Shown: positions 1 through 8,492, numbered from the stretch's first letter. The stretch: DNA of 8,492 nucleotides from Methanobacterium sp. (GCA_028700095.1 JAQVTJ010000073.1:1-8492); one strand, 5' to 3'. Notes: generated by a model from the sequence alone, not told the origin. Made by a program: numbers and translations.

Positions 1-1
1 A

Positions 2-1960
2 ATCAACAATGCTGAAGTAAAGCAAGGATTCAGAGAAGATGAAGTACATATGAAATTAGATTCAACCATACAGAAGCTGGATGAAAAAGATTTTGAAACA
101 TTTCCAAAATATGATGATAAAATCACCAATATAGAAGATATAAAAGGGGACATGCAAGTTAATGTAGTGGCCAGAATCTTACGCATTCCCAATATAAGAA
201 TATTCAATAAAAATGGTAAAGAAGGCAAAGTTTTATCACTGGAAATTCAGGATAAAACCGGTAAAATACAATACACACTTTGGAACAAAGACACAGATAT
301 TGTAGAGGATCTAAAATTAAAAGAAGGAGATTCAATAAAAATATTAGGTGCACTTGGAAGAACACGTGACAATGAAGTATCATTATCCAACTCATGGGTA
401 GGTAGAGTTATAAAAGGAGAATATGACCTGCCAGAATACACCGAAACAATACAAAAAATTGGTGATGCACATGAAATGCGTGACATAACAGTTATCGGTG
501 TAATCTGTAAAATATATGATGCAATTACATTCATGAGAGATGATGGAAGCACAGGACAAGTAAGATCCCTGGAAATGGAAGATGACACTGGATCAATTCG
601 AATAACACTGTGGAATGAAGATGCAAATATGAACTTGAAAAAGGGAGATATTATAAAAATTATAGGCGGAAATATTGAATTCGATGAATATTCAGGGACA
701 GATTATAGAATTAACACTAATTGGAATACTAAAATAATTATTAATCCAGAAATTGATGCTACACTTAAGAAAAAACTACAAGAATGTGGTAAATATCTTA
801 AACCCTTAAAAATATCACAAATACATGAAATGGATGATGAAGGTGAAGAAATCGATATTGTAGGTAGAATAGTAAATGTATATGATCCATCAGAATTTAA
901 TAGAGATGATGGAACAACTGGAAAAGTTAGAACAGTTGAAATTGGAGATGGCACAGGAATAATAAGAGCTTCATTTTGGGATGATAAAGCTGAACTACCA
1001 TTCCCGGAAGGGAAACCAATCAAAATAGAAAATGCCAGAACACGTTTAGGAAACTACAATATGGATCTTTCCATTGGAAGAACATCCAGAATTATTGAAC
1101 CTAACACTGAAGAAATAAATAATCTACCTGATATAAACGAAATTGAAGACTCTCTATATTCAACCAAAACCATTAGTGAATTGAATGATGGAGACCGTAA
1201 TATAAGGCTCATTGGAAGAATAATTAATATCTATGATCCCAATGAATTCCAACGTGCAGATGGAAGTAAAGGAATTGTTAGAACAATAGAAATAGCCGAT
1301 GGAACCGGTGTAATAAGAACTTCCTTCTGGGATGAAAAAGCAGAAATGCCATTAAATATTGGAAACACAATAAAAATAGAAAATCCCCGTTTAAACCTTC
1401 GTGATGATAAAATAGAGCTTAGTGTAGGTAGAAATACCAATGTGGCAAATGCAAGTCCTGAAGAAACTGAAAAACTTCCTTCATTTGATGATATAAAAGA
1501 AATGATCTATAAAACCAAAAAAATTGATGATATTGGAGAAGAAGATCGAAATATAAAAGTAACAGGACAAATTGTAGAAGCCTATGGAAACAAAATACTC
1601 TATGAAATGTGTCCTAACTGTAATAAACGAGTTAGTTTAGTGGATAATATCTATATCTGTGATATATGTGGAGAAGAGATAGAAGAACCTAATTATCTTA
1701 TGATAATCCCATGTGTAATTGAAGATGATACAGGAACAATGCGTGTTACATTCTTCAGAACAGCTGCAGAAGAATTGGTTGGAATGAAAATACAAGAAAT
1801 TATTGATGTAATCCAAAAAACTGGAGATGAAGGATCACTTGAAGATAAAGTATCAGACCTAGTAGGTCATGAAATCACAATAATTGCAGATGCAAGCTTT
1901 GATGAATACAACGAAGAAATACGACTTAATGCTAAAAAACTTGTGGAATTAAAGTTATAA
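2..1960 (+). CDS. Replication protein A (archaeal single-polypeptide RPA), 5'-partial
   Basis: Binds and protects single-stranded DNA in replication, repair and recombination. Taking the Met at 50 as residue 1, the visible protein has four consecutive OB-folds at about residues 33-121, 145-231, 266-349 and 384-466. A fifth, zinc-containing OB domain follows at about 501-633, with a CPNC...CDIC ribbon (Cys521, 524, 537, 540). The frame is open without a stop from position 2. The residues before Met50 (ending GFREDEVH) look like the last strand of another OB-fold, with the linker to the next one following, and no ribosome-binding site precedes the ATG at 50. I therefore treat that Met as internal and the gene as starting left of the window. 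OB-folds 3 and 4 are close internal duplicates. radA follows 283 bp downstream, which fits a recombination and replication neighbourhood. The family call is firm; only the start is unknown. Confidence 0.93.
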   Translation: MNNAEVKQGFREDEVHMKLDSTIQKLDEKDFETFPKYDDKITNIEDIKGDMQVNVVARILRIPNIRIFNKNGKEGKVLSLEIQDKTGKIQYTLWNKDTDIVEDLKLKEGDSIKILGALGRTRDNEVSLSNSWVGRVIKGEYDLPEYTETIQKIGDAHEMRDITVIGVICKIYDAITFMRDDGSTGQVRSLEMEDDTGSIRITLWNEDANMNLKKGDIIKIIGGNIEFDEYSGTDYRINTNWNTKIIINPEIDATLKKKLQECGKYLKPLKISQIHEMDDEGEEIDIVGRIVNVYDPSEFNRDDGTTGKVRTVEIGDGTGIIRASFWDDKAELPFPEGKPIKIENARTRLGNYNMDLSIGRTSRIIEPNTEEINNLPDINEIEDSLYSTKTISELNDGDRNIRLIGRIINIYDPNEFQRADGSKGIVRTIEIADGTGVIRTSFWDEKAEMPLNIGNTIKIENPRLNLRDDKIELSVGRNTNVANASPEETEKLPSFDDIKEMIYKTKKIDDIGEEDRNIKVTGQIVEAYGNKILYEMCPNCNKRVSLVDNIYICDICGEEIEEPNYLMIIPCVIEDDTGTMRVTFFRTAAEELVGMKIQEIIDVIQKTGDEGSLEDKVSDLVGHEITIIADASFDEYNEEIRLNAKKLVELKL

Positions 1961-2243
1961 TAAAATAATAACCATTACAATTTATTTGGATTTATATATA
2001 ATTTCAATAAACCCCTCCCAAACTATCAACCTATATAATATTGGCATCTGTAAAATGTTGTATAAACCAAAATAGTGGGACATATAAATTTTTTAAACCC
2101 AAACATTAAATAAAATCTGTATTATATAAATTTAGAAAATTTAATTTCAAAATTATAAAAAAAATCAACAAATAATTTATTAAAAAACACAAGAATTACC
2201 TGAATTGTAAAAATTTAAAAATAAAAAAAAAGGGGATTAGAAT
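1961..2243 (+). promoter_or_regulatory. RPA-radA spacer with candidate radA TATA boxes
   Basis: A 283-bp very A/T-rich non-coding spacer. TATA-like candidates are TTTATATATA at 1991-2000, TATAAATT at 2083-2090 and TTATATAA at 2122-2129. The last would give a leader of roughly 90 nt to the radA ATG. A purine-rich AGGGGAT at 2231-2237 is the likely ribosome-binding site, six bases before the ATG. I see no convincing terminator hairpin or operator. In DNA this A/T-rich, TATA matches arise easily by chance, so which box is used is a guess. Confidence 0.4.
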
Positions 2244-3179
2244 ATGGTAGAACTCGAAGACTTACCAAATGTGGGTGAAAAAACCGCCCAAAAATTAAGA
2301 GATGCTGGTTTCGCTGATATGATGAGATTAGCCACTGCAACTGCAAAGGAATTAAGTGTTAAAGCCGAAATAGGAGAAGGTGTTGCAGAAAAAGTTATAG
2401 AAGCCGCAAGAAAATCAGAACAAATCGATTTTGAAACAGCTCTGGATGTAATGGAAAGACGAAAGGATGTTGGAAGGATAACAACAGGTAGTACTGGTCT
2501 TGATGAACTTATTGGCGGAGGAATTGAAACTCAATCCATAACAGAAGTGTTTGGTGAATTTGGATCTGGAAAAAGTCAGATCTCGCATGAACTAGCTGTA
2601 ACAGTACAATTACCCCCAGAAAAAGGTGGTTTATCTGGAGATTGTGTATTCATAGATACTGAAAACACATTTAGACCTGAAAGGATAAAACAAATAGCAG
2701 ATGGTCTTGAACTTGATGTGGAAGAAGTTTTAACCAAAATACATATTGCAAGAGCATTCAATTCAAGCCATCAAATATTAATGGCAGATAAAGTCAATGA
2801 ATTAATACAAAGCGGAGCAAATGTGAAACTTGTAATAGTTGACTCTCTAACAGCACATTTCCGTGCTGAATATATTGGAAGAGAATCTCTTGCAACAAGA
2901 CAACAAAAACTAAACCAACATTTACACACACTCCAAAATATTGCTAACACTTATAATGTAGCTGTATTTGTAACAAACCAAGTTCAATCTAAACCAGATG
3001 CATTCTTTGGAAGCCCAACTAAAGCCATAGGTGGCCATGTTCTAGGACATGCTGCAACATATAGGATTTGGCTTAAAAAAGGACTTGCAGGTAAAAGAAT
3101 TGCAAGATTAGTGGATAGTCCACATTTACCAGAAGGAGAAGCTGTTTTTAAAGTAATAACAGAGGGAATTTCAGATTAA
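2244..3179 (+). CDS. radA: DNA repair and recombination protein RadA
   Basis: Archaeal RecA/Rad51-family ATPase that forms filaments on single-stranded DNA and catalyses strand exchange in homologous recombination. At 311 aa it has the usual length for archaeal RadA. Visible parts, in order: an N-terminal helix-hairpin-helix DNA-binding domain (about residues 4-55, with LPNVGEKTAQKL); a linker FETA motif at 63-66, matching the FxxA polymerisation motif; Walker A GEFGSGKS at 104-111; Walker B LVIVD at 196-200; the L1 region around FRAEYIGRESLATRQQKL (206-223); and the L2 region from NQVQSKPDAFFG (245-256) on through the GGHVLGHAAT segment. The C-terminus SPHLPEGEAVFKVITEGISD is typical. No intein or key-residue loss is seen. 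The start is the ATG after AGGGGAT at 2231-2237. It lies downstream of RPA, its functional partner on single-stranded DNA, but is probably transcribed separately given the long spacer. Confidence 0.97.
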   Translation: MVELEDLPNVGEKTAQKLRDAGFADMMRLATATAKELSVKAEIGEGVAEKVIEAARKSEQIDFETALDVMERRKDVGRITTGSTGLDELIGGGIETQSITEVFGEFGSGKSQISHELAVTVQLPPEKGGLSGDCVFIDTENTFRPERIKQIADGLELDVEEVLTKIHIARAFNSSHQILMADKVNELIQSGANVKLVIVDSLTAHFRAEYIGRESLATRQQKLNQHLHTLQNIANTYNVAVFVTNQVQSKPDAFFGSPTKAIGGHVLGHAATYRIWLKKGLAGKRIARLVDSPHLPEGEAVFKVITEGISD

Positions 3180-3193
3180 TTCCCAATAAAATC

Positions 3194-3230
3194 TTTTTTT
3201 TTATTTAAATAATCTGTTATATATTTTTTT
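3194..3230 (+). terminator. Oligo-T terminator region after radA
   Basis: Two T runs lie just after the radA stop: nine T at 3194-3202 and seven T at 3224-3230. Archaeal transcription commonly ends at oligo-T stretches without a strong hairpin, so this is a plausible radA terminator. A TATA-like TTATATAT at 3218-3225 overlaps the second run and could be the promoter of the following permease, with a start site near 3250. Both calls rest on short A/T-rich matches. Confidence 0.45.
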
Positions 3231-3261
3231 AAATATAAAATCAATATTAACCTGGATTAAT

Positions 3262-4163
3262 ATGAGTTCAATTGAAACAATATTCACCATAATATTATTG
3301 ATATTAGTGGGTTATATTTCCAAAAGAATAGGTTTTTTAAAATATGAGGATTCAATTACACTTAATAAAATAGTTGTAAACATTGCAATACCTCCACTTA
3401 TATTTCTGGCAATGTACAATTCAGATCTTTCTAATATAACATATTTAATCCCAATTACATTGATATGTATTATTACAGGAAGTCTTTCTGGTTTATTAGT
3501 ATATATTTTTTCAAATGCAAAGGGATATACAAAAAAAACAAAATGGGCATTGATAAGTGCTTCAACATTATTCAATTCAGGTTTTCTAGGATACCTGTTG
3601 TTCTTGGAATTTTCGGAGTTACAGGATTGGTAAGGGCTGTTTTCTATGATTTAGGTTCTACCATACTCTTTCTTTGTCTTGGAATTTTATTTATTTTTAT
3701 GTTTGAAGGTGAATATACTTCAATAATCAAAAGAACAATATTATTCCGGCATATTTGGGGTGTTATATTGGGAATATTTGCAAACTTTATACATCTTAAT
3801 ATTGGAATATTATCCTTAAATGTATTACAATATCTAAGTGGAGCTGCAATTCCAATTATAATGATATCCCTTGGACTTTCATTAGAAGTGGGTGGGTTGA
3901 AAAATTATTTAGGTGTAGCATCATTTATTTCAGTTATAAGACTGGTAGTATCTCCGTTAATTGCAATTTCAATAATTTATATTATGGGATTAACAGGTCT
4001 TGAAAGTAAAGTAACAATATTAGAATCAGGAATGCCATCTGCAATGTTAAGTCTTGTTCTTGCTGTAAATTATGAACTTGATATAAAAGCAGCAGCAGCT
4101 TGTATATTCCTAAGCACTGTTTTAAGCATGATTTCATTACCAATATTAATTTATTTAATATAA
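3262..4163 (+). pseudogene. AEC-family (auxin efflux carrier-like) permease, split by a frameshift
   Basis: Membrane permease of the AEC/bile-acid-arsenite-riboflavin transporter superfamily. The substrate cannot be told from sequence; related bacterial proteins move organic acids or amino acids. The first frame (3262-3633) begins MSSIETIFTI with hydrophobic segments near residues 5-22, 37-53 and 60-83. Family-like reading continues to GFLGY (codon at 3592) and then turns to nonsense and a stop at 3633. The +2 frame continues perfectly with PVVLGIFGVTGLVRAVFYD from 3594 to the stop at 4163. Joined, they give about 300 aa, the normal AEC length, with a typical C-terminal half (ESGMPSAMLSLVLA, then hydrophobic to the end). 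One base appears missing between 3592 and 3594 (expected TAy CCT, seen TACCT). No slippery heptamer is present, so programmed shifting is unlikely. Either the gene is decaying or the read is wrong. Start: ATG at 3262 with only a weak GGA at 3254-3256 upstream. It stands alone between radA and hdrA. Confidence 0.85.
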
Positions 4164-4177
4164 ATTAATATCTCCAA

Positions 4178-4262
4178 TTTTTTTTGTTATTTATAGAAAT
4201 TTAAAAATAAAAAAAAAATGCTGAATATTAAATTACAGAATAAATTTTTTTTTTTTTTTTTT
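4178..4262 (+). terminator. Oligo-T terminators after the permease, including an 18-T run
   Basis: A first T8 run (4178-4185) starts 15 bases after the permease stop codon, and a second run of 18 T occupies 4245-4262. Oligo-T alone can end archaeal transcription. The A10 at 4209-4218 could pair with the T18 across a 26-nt loop, giving a crude A-U hairpin, but this may be coincidence. The long homopolymer is also a place where sequence length is often misread. Confidence 0.5.
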
Positions 4263-4289
4263 ATATCTACAAATTTAATAAAAAAAATT

Positions 4290-4325
4290 AGTGGATAAAA
4301 ATAGTTTATAAATTATATATCCACT
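4290..4325. promoter_or_regulatory. Inverted repeat AGTGGATA/TATCCACT enclosing a TATA-like sequence
   Basis: The arms AGTGGATA (4290-4297) and TATCCACT (4318-4325) are perfectly complementary over 8 bp and separated by 20 bases. The spacer holds TTTATAAATTATATA-like sequence that resembles an archaeal TATA box. A repressor dimer bound to these arms would sit over the TATA box. Right next to it, TTTGTA (4325-4330) and TACAAA (4335-4340) form a 6-bp hairpin sequence with an AAAG loop. The distance to hdrA (about 240 bases) would imply a long leader if this is the hdrA promoter. It could also drive a short non-coding transcript. No regulator is identifiable here. Confidence 0.4.
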
Positions 4326-4448
4326 TTGTAAAAGTACAAAAAAAATAAAATGATTTAAGATTAAAAGTTGTTTAACTGGTTTTTTAGTATTTATAAGATA
4401 AAATAAAGATATTAAACGATATAAAGAATAATAACTCAAAATATTCTA

Positions 4449-4560
4449 TTATATATACTTTGTATAAAAAAATAAATAGAAAACTTTATTTATTAAGTTG
4501 ATAGACCCTACACATTAAGGATAAGATAATCTATCATAGATTTATGAAATAGGTGATATA
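4449..4560 (+). promoter_or_regulatory. Candidate hdrA promoter, leader and ribosome-binding site
   Basis: TTATATATA at 4449-4457 is a possible TATA box, putting a start site near 4480 and a leader of about 80 nt. The leader contains TGATAGA (4499-4505), its exact complement TCTATCA (4530-4536), the 11-bp odd palindrome TCTATCATAGA (4530-4540) and the short hairpin TCATA/TATGA (4534-4538 with 4543-4547). The ribosome-binding site AGGTGAT (4551-4557) lies four bases before the TTG start and decides that start. TATCA at 4532-4536 could alternatively pair with TGATA at 4554-4558 inside the ribosome-binding site. Promoter position and RNA switching are inferences; the repeats and the AGGTGAT are directly visible. 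Confidence 0.5.
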
Positions 4561-4561
4561 A

Positions 4562-6537
<1,976 letters not shown>

Positions 6538-6538
<1 letters not shown>

Positions 6539-6578
6539 GGGTTTAAAAAAAATCCCTACTTTTCTTAAATTTTTTTTT
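6538..6578 (+). terminator. Terminator after hdrA
   Basis: Overlapping the last base of the stop codon, AGGG (6538-6541) can pair with CCCT (6554-6557) across an A/T loop, followed by a nine-T run at 6570-6578. The stem is only four firm pairs plus two A-T pairs past a mismatch. The oligo-T run is the stronger signal. It suggests that hdrA transcription ends before the DUF169 gene. Confidence 0.5.
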
Positions 6579-6742
6579 AAATATCCAATTTACTATCTAT
6601 AACTAATTTTGAAATTTTTTTTTTATAAAAAATTCATTTATTTGAAAATATTACAAAAAAAATAATATATTTTAATAAAAATTTAATTTTTCAATATATG
6701 ATCCCAAAAAAAAATATACAATAACCTATAATAATATTAATT

Positions 6743-6762
6743 GGAGAAGGTGAAAAAATTTG
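6743..6762 (+). promoter_or_regulatory. Ribosome-binding site setting the TTG start of the DUF169 gene
   Basis: GGAGAAGGTGA at 6743-6753 carries AGGTGA (6748-6753), a good match to the archaeal 16S anti-Shine-Dalgarno. It is followed six bases later by TTG at 6760-6762. This spacing and the family-like N-terminus right after it make TTG the start. No ATG lies closer. Confidence 0.75.
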
Positions 6763-7439
6763 TATAACGAAGTTGGAGAAAAACTAAAAGAACTATTAAA
6801 ACTTGAACGAGAACCAGTTGCTATAAAGTGGACTGTGGAAATACCTAAAAATATTCCAAAAAAAAGCAAATCAAGATTTTGTACCAAACTAGATAAAGCA
6901 TCACAGGGAGAAATCTTCTACTCATCAGTTGATGAAGAAGAATGTATGGGCGGTATAAGATATTCTGATATGAAAGATAAAAAAGAACTACCAATAAATA
7001 TGCAAAGTGGGGGATTTTTAGTACCTGCAGGAGTTTATAAAAATATACCTGCAGTTCAACGTTCATGGAAAAATAACATGGCAATTGAAGCTGGAATATT
7101 TAATACAATAATATTTTCACCCCTTTCCAAAGCAGATTTTGAACCAAACATTATATTCATGGTTTGTAATCAGAACATGCAATGCTACTACTTCATGCCA
7201 ATGCATATGATTCAGGATCCCATGGTTTAAGTGCTGATACCGGCCCTATATGTAGTTCCATGGCAGTATTACCCTATTTAACTGGAAAAGTAACATATGG
7301 TTTTGGTGATATTGGAGCTCGAAGAAATATGACATTAAAACCTGAAGATGTAATGGTAACAATTCCTGCAGGAGATCTTGAAAGAATAATTTCCAATCTC
7401 AATGAAATGAAGAAAAAAACATTTTTCAAAGAGAGTTAA
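6760..7439 (+). pseudogene. DUF169-family protein, split by a frameshift
   Basis: Member of the DUF169 family (uncharacterised, common in methanogens and anaerobes); the function is unknown and I do not assign one. The first frame (6760-7230) starts at TTG with MYNEVGEKLKELLKLEREPVAIKW. It contains a cysteine-bearing SRFCTKLDKASQGE, the EECMGG motif and a PAGVYKNIPAVQRSW segment. Family-like sequence runs through IIFMVCN (codon 7168) and then becomes nonsense to a stop at 7230. The alternative frame from 7170 continues with SEHAMLLLHANAYDSG and then PICSSMAVLPYLTG, GDIGARR and a VTIPAGDLERII end, stopping at 7439. Joined, the protein is about 226 aa, normal for the family. One base appears missing at 7168-7171 (AATCA seen where AATTCA would restore the frame). 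There is no slippery motif. The gene lies between hdrA and glyA with its own ribosome-binding site and spacers on both sides. It may be a decayed gene or a sequence error. Confidence 0.8.
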
Positions 7440-7512
7440 AACTCAAAAACCCAATACATCCCAATATATAGGATTAATAATTAAATATTTTAATATACAG
7501 CTCTCTTATTTG

Positions 7513-7587
7513 TTTAAATAATATATAGGGATTTATTTTATTACCATAAATAAATCTAAAAAAATAATAAATATTTATCAGGAGGAT
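7513..7587 (+). promoter_or_regulatory. glyA promoter region with inverted repeat and ribosome-binding site
   Basis: A TATA-like TTTAAATAATATATA spans 7513-7527. Two bases on, GATTTATTT (7530-7538) and AAATAAATC (7548-7556) form a perfect 9-bp inverted repeat with a 9-base spacer. It would lie between the TATA box and the expected transcription start, a usual place for an archaeal repressor operator. AGGAGGAT at 7580-7587 is a near-perfect ribosome-binding site six bases before the ATG at 7594. The repeat is A/T-dominated, so chance is a real alternative. Confidence 0.45.
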
Positions 7588-7593
7588 ATTTTA

Positions 7594-8492
7594 ATGATAA
7601 AAAACGAAGACTGTGCCCTAAAAATTAAAGAAGTCACTAAAGAACATCATAAATGGATGGAAAATAGTATAACTCTTATTGCAAGTGAAAATATAACAAG
7701 TACCAGTGTAAGGGAAGCTTTAGCTTCTGATTTGTCCCATAGATATGCTGAAGGTCTTTCTGGTTCTAGATTCTATGAAGGTTGTAAATATATTGATCAA
7801 ATAGAAGATATAACAGTGGCCTTATCAAAAAAGATTTTTAAAGCAGATCATGCTAATGTTCAACCTATATCTGGTGTTGTTGCAAATATGGCATCATTCT
7901 TTGCACTTGCAAAACATGGTGATCCTATGATGGCACTTCCAGTTCCTGTGGGTGGACATATCAGCCATGCAAGTGTCAGTGCTGCAGGAATAAGGGGTTT
8001 AAAAATAATTCCCCATCCCTTTGATGAAACAAAAATGAATATTGATGCAGATGCTATGAAAAAGGATATAATTAAGGAAAAGCCTAAAATAGTTCTGTTA
8101 GGCGGTAGTTTATTTTTATTCCCACATCCAGTAGAAGATGCAAGAGAAGCAGCAGATGAAGTTGGGGCAAAAATAATGTATGATGGTGCACATGTTCTTG
8201 GTTTAATAGCAGGCGGTTGTTTCCAAGATCCTCTTAAGGAAGGTGCAGATCTTCTTGTAGGAAGTACGCATAAAACTTTTCCAGGTCCTCAAGGAGGTAT
8301 AATTCTCTGTAAAGAAGATATTGCAAAAAAAATTGATGATGCTGTTTTCCCTGGTGTTGTTAGTAATCATCATCTACATCATCTTGCAGCTCTAGGAATA
8401 GCCACATCAGAAATGCTGGAATTTGGTAGTGCATATGCTAAACAAATAATTAAAAATGCACAAACACTGGCACAGGAACTCTATTCACTTGG
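7594..8492 (+). CDS. glyA: Serine hydroxymethyltransferase (archaeal type), 3'-partial
   Basis: PLP enzyme that interconverts serine and glycine while passing a methylene group to or from a pterin carrier; in methanogens this is tetrahydromethanopterin or a relative rather than folate. The frame opens at ATG 7594 after AGGAGGAT and stays open to the right edge, giving 299 full codons of an expected 420-430. Seen in order: WMENSITLIASENITS (21-36), RYAEGLSGSRFYEG (50-63), PISGVVANMA (91-100), the DGAHVLGLIAGG segment with the PLP-binding Asp (197-208), and STHKTFPGPQGG (224-235) with the Schiff-base Lys227. The C-terminal domain lies outside the window. The short N-terminus and wording of the motifs are those of archaeal GlyA. 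It has its own promoter-like region and is probably not co-transcribed with the DUF169 gene. Confidence 0.95.
   Translation, partial: MIKNEDCALKIKEVTKEHHKWMENSITLIASENITSTSVREALASDLSHRYAEGLSGSRFYEGCKYIDQIEDITVALSKKIFKADHANVQPISGVVANMASFFALAKHGDPMMALPVPVGGHISHASVSAAGIRGLKIIPHPFDETKMNIDADAMKKDIIKEKPKIVLLGGSLFLFPHPVEDAREAADEVGAKIMYDGAHVLGLIAGGCFQDPLKEGADLLVGSTHKTFPGPQGGIILCKEDIAKKIDDAVFPGVVSNHHLHHLAALGIATSEMLEFGSAYAKQIIKNAQTLAQELYSL

Larger units (their letters stand above)
4164..4561 (+). other. 398-bp non-coding A/T-rich region upstream of hdrA
   Basis: No credible coding frame is seen on either strand. From left to right it holds: an eight-T run at 4178-4185 just after the permease stop; an A10 run at 4209-4218; an 18-T run at 4245-4262; an 8-bp inverted repeat at 4290-4325 around a TATA-like stretch; a small hairpin sequence at 4325-4340; a TATA-like TTATATATA at 4449-4457; an A/T-only inverted repeat AAATAAA/TTTATTT at 4470-4491; and a set of overlapping inverted repeats at 4499-4558 that reaches the hdrA ribosome-binding site. 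I found no tRNA or C/D-box RNA signature. Confidence 0.7.

Noticed and set aside
204..1440. Minus-strand open frames opposite RPA
   Set aside because: They mirror the repetitive OB-fold coding sequence and show no protein-like features of their own.
1961..2243. C/D-box RNA or tRNA in the RPA-radA spacer
   Set aside because: No C-box/D-box pair and no cloverleaf-like arrangement is visible; the stretch is plain A/T-rich spacer.
3583..3600. Programmed ribosomal frameshift in the permease
   Set aside because: The junction has no repeated-base slippery heptamer or clear downstream structure, and permeases of this family are not known to me to need recoding; a lost base is simpler.
3465..4163. 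A separate 232-aa membrane protein starting at 3465
   Set aside because: Its first 43 residues are the out-of-frame reading of the permease's N-terminal part; family-like sequence begins only at 3594. It is the second half of the split AEC permease.
4340..4390. Small RNA gene ending at the six-T run at 4380-4385
   Set aside because: Only a four-pair AGTT/AACT stem precedes the T run and the implied transcript would be about 50 nt; too weak to list as a gene.
7182..7439. A separate 85-aa gene starting MLLLHANAYD
   Set aside because: It has no ribosome-binding site, and its sequence is the C-terminal part of the DUF169 family continuing the upstream frame, so it is annotated as part of the broken gene.

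Overview
The window looks like a chromosomal stretch of a low-GC hydrogen-dependent methanogen of the order Methanobacteriales. Methanosphaera or Methanobrevibacter would fit, but the genus is an inference from base composition and gene content. The evidence is an archaeal single-polypeptide RPA, a RadA recombinase, a heterodisulfide reductase subunit A (HdrA) and an archaeal-type GlyA. Spacers are extremely A/T-rich, and some genes have strong AGGTGA or AGGAGGAT ribosome-binding sites. All genes are on the + strand.

Layout. (1) Positions 2-1960: the 3' part of a replication protein A gene; its reading frame is open through the left edge, so the true start lies outside the window. (2) 2244-3179: complete radA, after a 283-bp A/T-rich spacer. 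(3) 3262-4163: an auxin-efflux-carrier (AEC) family permease split by an apparent one-base loss near 3592-3594. (4) 4164-4561: a 398-bp non-coding stretch with an 18-nt T run, an 8-bp inverted repeat around a TATA-like sequence, and a nest of overlapping inverted repeats just before the next gene. (5) 4562-6538: complete hdrA with a TTG start. (6) 6760-7439: a DUF169-family protein, also with a TTG start and also split by an apparent one-base loss, near 7168-7171. (7) 7594 to the right edge: the first 299 codons of glyA, preceded by a 9-bp inverted repeat close to a TATA-like box.

Function. RPA and RadA form a single-stranded-DNA handling and homologous-recombination pair. HdrA is the flavin-bifurcating core of the HdrABC-hydrogenase/formate dehydrogenase complex that reduces CoM-S-S-CoB and ferredoxin. 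GlyA interconverts serine and glycine and feeds one-carbon units to the methanogen's pterin carrier. The genes are separated by 80-400 bp spacers, most with T-rich stretches, so they probably form several transcription units rather than one operon.

I see no mobile element, CRISPR array, tRNA, rRNA or clear new multi-gene system. The most useful observations are the two same-direction frameshifts (real decay or sequence error), the 5'-truncated RPA whose first in-window ATG is internal, and the inverted repeats upstream of hdrA and glyA.
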